Part shown: one piece after another, positions 57,801 to 64,000 of the stretch
Layout: every line of letters begins with the position of its first letter
Numbering within the stretch: position 1 is the stretch's first letter
NCBI GenBank assembly: GCA_902789555.1
Contig: CADAOF010000008.1
Coordinates: forward strand, 1 to 64,000
DNA from: an uncultured Lachnospiraceae bacterium
GTDB lineage: Bacteria > Bacillota > Clostridia > Lachnospirales > Lachnospiraceae
DNA length: 64,000 bases
Reading direction: 5' to 3'
Program-made: the position numbers and the translations under genes
The notes under the pieces: model-generated
Databases searched by the model: none
What the model saw: the letters and a program-made list of their open reading frames with translations, nothing else
What the model was told of the DNA's origin: nothing

Positions 57801-59209
57801 TATTTCGCGGGTGCGCCGTAGCGTTTGCCGAGCAGTTCTTCCGCTTCCTCGCGGCTGATCTCGCCGTTGTTGTAGCGGGACATCGTCTGCACGTCCTTGC
57901 TGCGCAGCTTATAGAACAGCAGCAGGATGAGCAGCGCCAGCGTGAAGCCCGCCGCAGGCAGCAGATTGAACAGGCCCCAGACGCCTTCCGCGACGCCGGC
58001 CGGCTGCACGGCGTTCTCGCCTTCCACGAAGTGGACGGCGGCGAGGCTCATCAGCACGATGCTGCCGATCAGGGCGTTTTTCAGCTTCGCCACGAAGGCC
58101 TGCAGGCTGAAGGTCACGCCGGCCGCGCGGGTCCCGGACTTATAGGTCCCGTACTCGACCGTATCGGCGATCAGCATGTAGATGATGACCTGCCAGAAGC
58201 CGAGGCCGGTGCATTTGAGCATGATCAGGACCAGCGCCACGTAAAGGTTGCTGTAGCCGACAAAGTAGCAGACCAGGTCCATCACGATGGCAAAAGCGAT
58301 GCCGGCGCAGAGAACGTCGAACTTATCCCATTTCTTGGAGAGCGTCGGCACCAGCGCGCAGACCGCGATCACGGCCACCGCGACACCGCCGGCGACCAGC
58401 GTCGCCATGCTCTCCTGTCCGAGGCAGATGCGGCCCATGTAGATGGCCATCTTCTGCTCCACGGAGGAAAGGCCGAGCAGCAGCATCGCGAGCAGCACGA
58501 AAAGCAGGTATTTGTTGCTCTTCAGATACTTCAGCATTTCCTTAAAGGTGGGGTTCTCGGTAGCCAGCACCTCGTCGGAATGCCGTTCCTTTACGGTAAA
58601 GAGCATCGGGATCATCAGGATGATCGAGACGACCACAAAGACGATGCAGGCTGTCAGCCACCCCAGCTTCGGGCGGATCATCGGGATGATCACGGTCGAA
58701 ACCACGCCGCCTACCATGGACCAGAGCTTGCCGCCGGCGATGATCCCCGTGCGCTCCTGCACGTTGGAAGTCATGACCGTGGTCACGGCAAAGGCCGGGG
58801 CATCCAGAATCGTATAGCACAGGTCAAAAAGGATGTAGGCGACCAGGAACCAGACGATCTTTCCGGTGTCCGACATGTCCTTCGGGATCGCGAAAAGCGC
58901 GACCGTGGTGATGCCGACCGCCGAGGTGCCGATGCGGACCCAGGGCATGAATTTCTGGCCGTTCTTGAACATGTGCCGGTCAACGATGTAGCCGAACAGT
59001 ACGTCGTTGACGGCATCCCAGATCTTTGGGACGATCAGGATCGCCGCCGCGGTCGCGGCAACGATGCCGATATCCGTCAGGAAGGTCTCAATGTAGCCGG
59101 CATAGCCCCAGAGCAGGTTCTGCCCCAGGAAAAAGAGGCAGTAGGCAACATATTCCTTTCTCGTGGACTGATAGCCTGGCTTCAGCATAGGTGTTTTTTT
59201 CTCTTTCAT
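57800..59209 (-). CDS. GPH-family sugar:cation symporter
   Basis: The 469-residue protein has 12 predicted helices and the family features (NLLWGYAGYIETFLTDIGI, PKIWDAVNDVLFGYIVDRH, LIADTVEYGTYKSGTRAAGV). Glycoside-pentoside-hexuronide symporters import glycosides, pentoses or uronides with Na+ or H+. Followed by the NAGPA-type gene, so the substrate may be a glycan phosphodiester or its product; hexuronide import for the distant uronate operon is also possible. Confidence 0.88.
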   Translation of the reverse strand: MKEKKTPMLKPGYQSTRKEYVAYCLFFLGQNLLWGYAGYIETFLTDIGIVAATAAAILIVPKIWDAVNDVLFGYIVDRHMFKNGQKFMPWVRIGTSAVGITTVALFAIPKDMSDTGKIVWFLVAYILFDLCYTILDAPAFAVTTVMTSNVQERTGIIAGGKLWSMVGGVVSTVIIPMIRPKLGWLTACIVFVVVSIILMIPMLFTVKERHSDEVLATENPTFKEMLKYLKSNKYLLFVLLAMLLLGLSSVEQKMAIYMGRICLGQESMATLVAGGVAVAVIAVCALVPTLSKKWDKFDVLCAGIAFAIVMDLVCYFVGYSNLYVALVLIMLKCTGLGFWQVIIYMLIADTVEYGTYKSGTRAAGVTFSLQAFVAKLKNALIGSIVLMSLAAVHFVEGENAVQPAGVAEGVWGLFNLLPAAGFTLALLILLLFYKLRSKDVQTMSRYNNGEISREEAEELLGKRYGAPAK

Positions 59210-59268
59210 CTTTACGAACCTCCGCTTAACAGGGATCTCAGGAAAATTATACCGCAGGCGGCCGCGCT

Positions 59269-59297
59269 TTGCAATCGGCGCTTTGCCATGTTATAAT
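59269..59297 (+). promoter_or_regulatory. Promoter of truA
   Basis: TTGCAA, 17-base spacer, perfect TATAAT, 32 bases before the start codon. Confidence 0.75.
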
Positions 59298-59329
59298 GTC
59301 TGCAAATCGGGAAGGCAGGGCAAGGTTTC

Positions 59330-60064
59330 ATGCTGAATTACAAACTGACGATACGCTACGACGGAAGCCGCTATTACGGCTGGGAACGCCAGCCCGGCCG
59401 TGAGACCATTCAGGGAAAGCTTGAGGCGGTCCTTTCGGAAATGGCCGGCGAGCCTGCGGAAGTGATCGGTGCAGGCCGGACGGACGCCGGCGTGCACGCT
59501 GCCGCCATGGTCGCCAACGTCCGGCTGAGCACGAAACTCATGCCGGATGAGATCCGGGATTATCTGAATCACTATCTCCCGGACGACATTGCCGTGGATG
59601 AGGTGAAGACTGCGGCTGACGGCTTCCACGCCCGCTATAAGGCCGTTGGAAAGCTTTATACCTATACCTGCCACGTCGGCAGCGTGAAGCCTGTTTTTGA
59701 CAGAAAATACCTTACGGTCCTCGATTACGAGCCCGACGTCGGCCGCATGCAGGCTGCTGCCGCCTACCTTGTCGGCGAGCATGATTTCCGCAGTTTCTGC
59801 ACCAATCCGAAGATGAAGAAGTCCACCGTAAGAACCGTGGACTCCGTCGAGATCGTGCGGAAAAAGGACCGCATCTTCTTCCGCGTCCACGGAAACGGCT
59901 TCCTGCAGAACATGGTCCGCGTCATCGTGGGAACGCTCCTTGAAGTCGGGCAGGGAAAGCGTGCGCCGGAGGACATTCCCGGGATCCTGGAAGCCCGCGA
60001 CCGCACGAAAGCCGGCTGTACCGCGCCGGCAAAGGGTCTCTGCCTCACGCGTGTCGATTACTGA
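59330..60064 (+). CDS. truA: tRNA pseudouridine(38-40) synthase TruA
   Basis: The 244-residue protein has the catalytic Asp52 in GAGRTDAGVHA, the RYKAVGKLYTYTCHVG strand and the C-terminal RVHGNGFLQNMVRVIVGTLLEVG of TruA. It modifies the anticodon arm of many tRNAs. The ribosome binding site is weak (AAGG). Monocistronic. Confidence 0.95.
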   Translation: MLNYKLTIRYDGSRYYGWERQPGRETIQGKLEAVLSEMAGEPAEVIGAGRTDAGVHAAAMVANVRLSTKLMPDEIRDYLNHYLPDDIAVDEVKTAADGFHARYKAVGKLYTYTCHVGSVKPVFDRKYLTVLDYEPDVGRMQAAAAYLVGEHDFRSFCTNPKMKKSTVRTVDSVEIVRKKDRIFFRVHGNGFLQNMVRVIVGTLLEVGQGKRAPEDIPGILEARDRTKAGCTAPAKGLCLTRVDY

Positions 60065-60086
60065 AAACCATCTGCCGCAGTCACGG

Positions 60087-60130
60087 AAAACAGCAAAAGA
60101 CGGCCTTTTCAGGCCGTCTTTTGCTGTTTT
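60087..60130. terminator. Bidirectional terminator after truA
   Basis: A perfect 20-bp stem (60087-60106 with 60111-60130) and TTTC loop; also ends the convergent solute-binding protein gene. Confidence 0.93.
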
Positions 60131-60144
60131 GACGTTTTTTCTTT

Positions 60145-62526
60145 TCAGTGCACGAAGGTTCCGGCTTCGCTTTCCGTCAGCTCTCCGCTGTCGACTGATT
60201 CAGTTTCCTCAGCGGGCAGGGTCCGCTCGTGCAGCCAATGGATGTCCGCAGGATCCTTCAGGAAGTAGCAGCTCAGATCGTCGAAGATCTCCGGATCGAT
60301 CGTCAGGTTGAAGGAGTAATCGTACATCGGCGAATCCAGTTTCGTCGAGAACACGAACGCGTCGTATGTCGGAACGCCTTCATAAGCACCGAAGATCGCT
60401 TTCTGGTACAGTTCCTCCTGCAGCGTTTCAATGGATCCGAGTTCGCCGCCCACAGCAAAGCCGCAGCGCGCAAAGCTGGTTTTCTTTTCCAGGTAAGGCT
60501 TCAGATAATCGGTAAAATCACTCGGCGTCACGCCGAACCAGTTGATGACCAGCGGCATGTAGCAGTAATCGCCGATCTTCGTGATCAGATACGCACCGTC
60601 GAGAGACGCCAGGTCATCCTCATACGGATCAAGAAGCTCAGCAGGGATCCTCTTGTAGCGGACGCCTTCCGTATAAGGATTGCCGTCCTTATCGAAGACC
60701 CAGCCGCCTTCTTCCAGCAGCGCGACAGCTTTTTCCTCGGAAAACGCGTAGGAATTCAGTTTCATCCCCTGTTCCTTCGCGGATTTCGTCATCCATGCCG
60801 TCTCATAGTAAGGGCCGTCCACCAGTCCGCCGTAACCGCCGGTATATTCCTTCGCAATTGCTGCACGGTCCAACAGATAGGCAATGGCCTGCCGGACTTC
60901 GGTAAACTGAGCCGGACCGTAGTCACAGCGGAAACCGAGTTTGCCGTAACCGGCACGCCGGTAGCTGATCGTATCCAGCTTTTTTTCTTTCCCTGCCGTC
61001 TCGACAGCATCCGCGATCGCTGCCTCGCCGGAAATATTGCCGGCAAAGTCCAGGGTACCTTCCTGCAGTTCGATCATTTCCTTCTCTGCGGTAAGCAGCT
61101 TATAGGTGATCTTTCCGATGCCGGGCTGCGTTCCTTCGTAATTGCCCTTGAAGAAGGCGTTTTTCGCCAGCGTGACCGTACCGCTCGATTCGTTGTAGGA
61201 CATGATGAAATACGGTCCCGAATAAGGATATTCCGCATAAGCCTTGCCGCTCGTATCAGCGGCGACGTACCTGATATGCTCTACCAGCGCGTAGGAGCCG
61301 TCATATGCTCTTTCGTAGAAGTCATCGGTCAGGTAGCAGCCCTCTCCGTCATCTTTGATATCGGCACTGCCCAGCCACATCTTCGCATAGGAAGGCTGCA
61401 GCGAGATCATGGCCAGATCGTAGAAGGAAGGAATGTATTCCTTACGCACCGTCAGGGAGAAGGTGTAATCATCCAGCAGGCGCAGGCCGGTAAAGACCTT
61501 GCTGCCTTTTTCGCTGCCGGGGCCGGTATAAGCCACGTAGTCGTCCCAGCCGACATAGATGGTTCCGGAATCCTGGCGGTTCGAAGCCGCCTCGGACATC
61601 GGGCTGTAGAAGACCATCGGGAAGACAAGATAGTCCTTCGCCGTGATCCTGCTGCCGTCGGAGAACTTCAGGTCATCGTGGATCGTTACCGTATAGGTCA
61701 TCGAACCGTCTTCGTTCAGCGTTTCGCTGTGCTGTTTGACGACAGTGGGGTTCCAGGCGTAACCGGCTTCCTTCGTGTGGGAAACGGTCTCCAGACCGTT
61801 TACGAGCTGGGAAACGGCAATATCCGCGGAATTGGTCGCTTCGTTGCCGTAGTAGGCATAGCGGAACTGGCCGCTCGCCTTCGTCGAACTGCCGATCGTG
61901 ATCGTACCGTCCGAAGAATTCCACTCGATCAGCGCGTCAAGCAGGGACCAGGCCGCAGTGACCGGGTGCTCCTTGACGCCGCTCAGCTTCGTGTTGTACA
62001 CGCAGTAATAGTCGTTGGCATACAGCGGGATCTCAGGCATCAGGTAATTCCAGCGCTGGACGTAAAGCCTCCACCAGGCAGCGTAAACGTCTTCCGGAGT
62101 CGTATAACCGCCGACGGGTTCCGTGTTGTAGATCATCGCCATGGACAGGAAATCCAGTCCCAGGAGATACTGTTCATCTCCAACCTCGAGATAGGCAAAA
62201 CCGGTCTCGGGATCCTCCGTAACGTCCGCGATCGTCACGTCGCGGCCGAAACTTTCGTACAGCGACTCATAGTCTTTTCCGTAGACATACCGGTCAAGGG
62301 CCATCGCAGCGAACTCACTGTCCCAGTAGATCTCGAACGGGTCCGGTTCGGGCTCAGTCGTCTCCTCTTCAGTGGTCGTCTCGGTTTCTTTCTGCGTCGT
62401 GGTTTCCGCTTCGGTGCTCACCGGGCGGGTGGTTTCCGCCTCGGAAGTATTACCGGGCTTATTCCCGCAGGCAGCGAGCTGCAGGATCAGCAGCAATGTC
62501 AGTACAGCCGCAAAGAATCTCTTCAT
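60145..62526 (-). CDS. Family-5 solute-binding lipoprotein, apparently circularly permuted
   Basis: The 793-residue protein has a lipobox (LQLAAC, Cys20), a long Thr/Glu linker, then a segment (about 150-200, YVQRWNYLMPEIPLYANDYYCVYN) that normally sits at the very C-terminus of peptide/nickel-type binding proteins. The usual N-terminal and central parts follow (FRYAYYGNEATNSADIAVSQLVNGLE; VTIHDDLKFSDGSRITAKDY; FTEVRQAIAYLLDRAAIAKEYTGGYGG) and the protein ends without a second such segment. This order suggests a circular permutation or swap. Ligand unknown. AAGGAG precedes the ATG. Confidence 0.82.
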   Translation of the reverse strand: MKRFFAAVLTLLLILQLAACGNKPGNTSEAETTRPVSTEAETTTQKETETTTEEETTEPEPDPFEIYWDSEFAAMALDRYVYGKDYESLYESFGRDVTIADVTEDPETGFAYLEVGDEQYLLGLDFLSMAMIYNTEPVGGYTTPEDVYAAWWRLYVQRWNYLMPEIPLYANDYYCVYNTKLSGVKEHPVTAAWSLLDALIEWNSSDGTITIGSSTKASGQFRYAYYGNEATNSADIAVSQLVNGLETVSHTKEAGYAWNPTVVKQHSETLNEDGSMTYTVTIHDDLKFSDGSRITAKDYLVFPMVFYSPMSEAASNRQDSGTIYVGWDDYVAYTGPGSEKGSKVFTGLRLLDDYTFSLTVRKEYIPSFYDLAMISLQPSYAKMWLGSADIKDDGEGCYLTDDFYERAYDGSYALVEHIRYVAADTSGKAYAEYPYSGPYFIMSYNESSGTVTLAKNAFFKGNYEGTQPGIGKITYKLLTAEKEMIELQEGTLDFAGNISGEAAIADAVETAGKEKKLDTISYRRAGYGKLGFRCDYGPAQFTEVRQAIAYLLDRAAIAKEYTGGYGGLVDGPYYETAWMTKSAKEQGMKLNSYAFSEEKAVALLEEGGWVFDKDGNPYTEGVRYKRIPAELLDPYEDDLASLDGAYLITKIGDYCYMPLVINWFGVTPSDFTDYLKPYLEKKTSFARCGFAVGGELGSIETLQEELYQKAIFGAYEGVPTYDAFVFSTKLDSPMYDYSFNLTIDPEIFDDLSCYFLKDPADIHWLHERTLPAEETESVDSGELTESEAGTFVH

Positions 62527-62623
62527 GGCGTCTCCTTTTTTCTTTATCTAAGCACGGATCCGGCCTCTTTTTCAAAGTCGGGGCCGTCAATCATTCTCTC
62601 CGCATGTGCGGGGCTTTCGCGGA

Positions 62624-64000
62624 TCAGTAGATGCCGCAGGCCCTGATCATGCCGCCGGAAACAGGGAGCATCGTCGCCAGGTAGGCCTCGGGATCGCCGT
62701 AATAAGGGCTCCGCCCGAACGCATCCATGAAGTCGGCATTCATGTCATGGCCGAATTCCGGATAATAGCCGGCATTGCGCCAGCCCCTGGTATCTCCGCA
62801 GTCGTTCAGAACGACCTTCACATAGCCTTTGAACGTCTTTTCAATGCTTTCCTTCAGCACGTTCGCGCGGCCTTCGTGCAGCTGGCTGTTGCCGGCATAG
62901 GGGATCTCGATGACGATCGGATCGTCGGTAGAGACCGTGATGCCCTGCTCCTGCATTTCATCCATGGCTTTCCGGAATTCACTGAAGGCGTAATCGGGAT
63001 CATACCAGCCGTCAAAGCCGTCGCCGGAGCCGATTCCGCCCTGTGCTTTCGGATCCCAGACGGTGATCCTGAAGCCTTCGGCATCGAGCTGTGCCTGCAC
63101 GATCTCGCCGTAGAAGGTCCCGGCCGGGAAGGTGACGGTCCTGCCGTCGACCTCCACGGTCACGTCCTTAAGCAGCTGCACGAAGTTCCCGGGTACGTAG
63201 CTGTTGCGAAGGTTGCTTAATTTCAGTTCTTCGCCTGCAGACAGGGCATTGTAGCTGCCGCGGTCAACGGAAGTCACCAGCGCATGACGGAAATGGATGT
63301 TCCGCATGAACGCGTTGTAAGCTATTGCCTGGCCGACGGTCTTTGCAGACACGCCGACGGAAGGATCGTTCAGGTTCGCGTAGCGGTTGCGCATGACATT
63401 GAAGAAAGCCACGCAGGACGCTGCATCGGTACCGGCGGCACACGCATATTTTTCAAACAGGCCGTCCGTCACGGCTTCCGACAAGGCTGCAGGCGTACTC
63501 AGGCGGCAGCCGTCGAGTTCGCCGGCCTTGGTCCTGCCGTAATCACTCAGTTCATCGGAATTGTCCCTGAACCGCCAGGTGACAGTCTTCAGCCGGACAT
63601 TATCCTTATTCCAGTAGTTGGGATTCTGTTCGAACACGATACTGCTTCTCTCCGTCAGGCTGCTGACGAGATAAGGGCCGCAGTACACGATGTGCCCGGG
63701 ATCTTTGCCGTACAGGTACTCAGGATCCGCAGGATCGAATTCGGCGCCGAACTTTCCGCCCTGGGATTCGTAGAAGGCACGGTTCATCGGGAAGAACAGT
63801 GTGCTGCCCAGGAGCGTTCCGAACCACGGGCAGGGTTCTTCCAGCGTATAGCGTACGGTGTAGCGGTCAAGGGCTCTGACACCGACTTTCCTGAAATCGG
63901 TCTCTTCCCCCTTAAGGTAGGCAGCAGCCCCCTTGATCTTCACGCCTTCATCGCCGGCAAGACCTTCCAGGCCGCCTCTCGCATCCAGCAGGTGCTGCAG
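62624..64000 (-). CDS. Family-5 solute-binding protein, N-terminus beyond window edge
   Basis: The frame stays open to the window edge, so the start lies outside. The visible 458 residues cover the central and late parts of the SBP_bac_5 fold (VGVRALDRYTVRYTLEEPCPWF, DPGHIVYCGPYLVSSL, FRHALVTSVDRGSYNAL) and end ...GDPEAYLATMLPVSGGMI. As in the downstream gene, the expected C-terminal IPLY segment is missing at the end. Probably part of a peptide/sugar ABC importer whose permeases lie to the right. Confidence 0.85.
   Translation of the reverse strand: MQHLLDARGGLEGLAGDEGVKIKGAAAYLKGEETDFRKVGVRALDRYTVRYTLEEPCPWFGTLLGSTLFFPMNRAFYESQGGKFGAEFDPADPEYLYGKDPGHIVYCGPYLVSSLTERSSIVFEQNPNYWNKDNVRLKTVTWRFRDNSDELSDYGRTKAGELDGCRLSTPAALSEAVTDGLFEKYACAAGTDAASCVAFFNVMRNRYANLNDPSVGVSAKTVGQAIAYNAFMRNIHFRHALVTSVDRGSYNALSAGEELKLSNLRNSYVPGNFVQLLKDVTVEVDGRTVTFPAGTFYGEIVQAQLDAEGFRITVWDPKAQGGIGSGDGFDGWYDPDYAFSEFRKAMDEMQEQGITVSTDDPIVIEIPYAGNSQLHEGRANVLKESIEKTFKGYVKVVLNDCGDTRGWRNAGYYPEFGHDMNADFMDAFGRSPYYGDPEAYLATMLPVSGGMIRACGIY

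Noticed and set aside
60229-62646. 805-codon open frame on the plus strand
   Set aside because: It is antisense to the family-5 binding protein, has no ribosome binding site and reads as low-complexity Arg/His/Val-rich sequence; a by-product of codon bias.

Overview
The window is chromosomal DNA of about 55-60% GC from an anaerobic, low-oxygen-niche member of the Clostridia, most like a gut Lachnospiraceae or a close relative. The evidence is a trimeric electron-bifurcating [FeFe] hydrogenase, an NfnAB transhydrogenase, Gram-positive lipoproteins with serine/threonine/proline linkers, a CUT1 sugar ABC transporter with its own ATPase, strong AGGAGG ribosome binding sites and Clostridia-type integrative elements. 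Species cannot be named from this sequence.

Layout. 1-491: truncated ECF sigma factor. About 661-4140: integrated element ending at a tRNA-Ala, with a duplicated non-coding leader, a 29-codon basic peptide, a VirE-type ATPase and a tyrosine integrase. 4.3-7.3 kb: TIM-barrel sugar isomerase/epimerase, then an ECF sigma factor overlapping a membrane-anchored serpin. 7.5-11.4 kb: heterodimeric ABC exporter behind a leader-peptide attenuator. 11.4-15.8 kb: MscS channel, PT-rich surface protein, ferredoxin-type aldo/keto reductase, tadA. 16-19.1 kb: TIR-membrane-repeat protein. 19.3-20.4 kb: alanine dehydrogenase. 20.5-27.4 kb: sugar-acid operon (uxaC, LarA-like epimerase, SDR, 6-phosphogluconate dehydrogenase, PfkB kinase) with a divergent AraC regulator. 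27.5-31.8 kb: nfnAB and two DHH phosphoesterases. 31.9-40 kb: a seven-gene minus-strand operon with OB-like and nuclease-like lipoproteins, CUT1 transporter and RDD protein. 40.3-44 kb: M16C peptidase lipoprotein. 44.06-50.56 kb: compact integrative element bounded by 47-bp repeats of tRNA-Thr. 50.5-51.1 kb: five tRNA genes. 51.7-55.8 kb: hydCBA. 56-59.2 kb: Cys-rich protein, NAGPA-type protein, GPH transporter. 59.3-60.1 kb: truA. 60.1-64 kb: two unusual family-5 solute-binding proteins.

How genes may work together. The sugar-acid operon retains every LarA nickel-pincer residue and pairs the epimerase with glucuronate isomerase, a UxuB-type SDR, a sugar kinase and 6-phosphogluconate dehydrogenase, with no mannonate dehydratase or KDPG aldolase. 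This is best read as glucuronate -> fructuronate -> mannonate -> gluconate -> 6-phosphogluconate -> ribulose 5-phosphate, a route into the pentose phosphate pathway. HydABC and NfnAB would balance ferredoxin, NADH and NADPH. The tRNA-Thr element encodes no recognisable relaxase, primase or capsid gene; it has a repressor/cro/xis-like switch, an iteron-like array, paired 9-bp sites at the same spacing at both ends and 22 copies of the octamer GCAGGAGG. These, the sugar-acid operon and the attenuator of the ABC exporter are the parts most worth follow-up.
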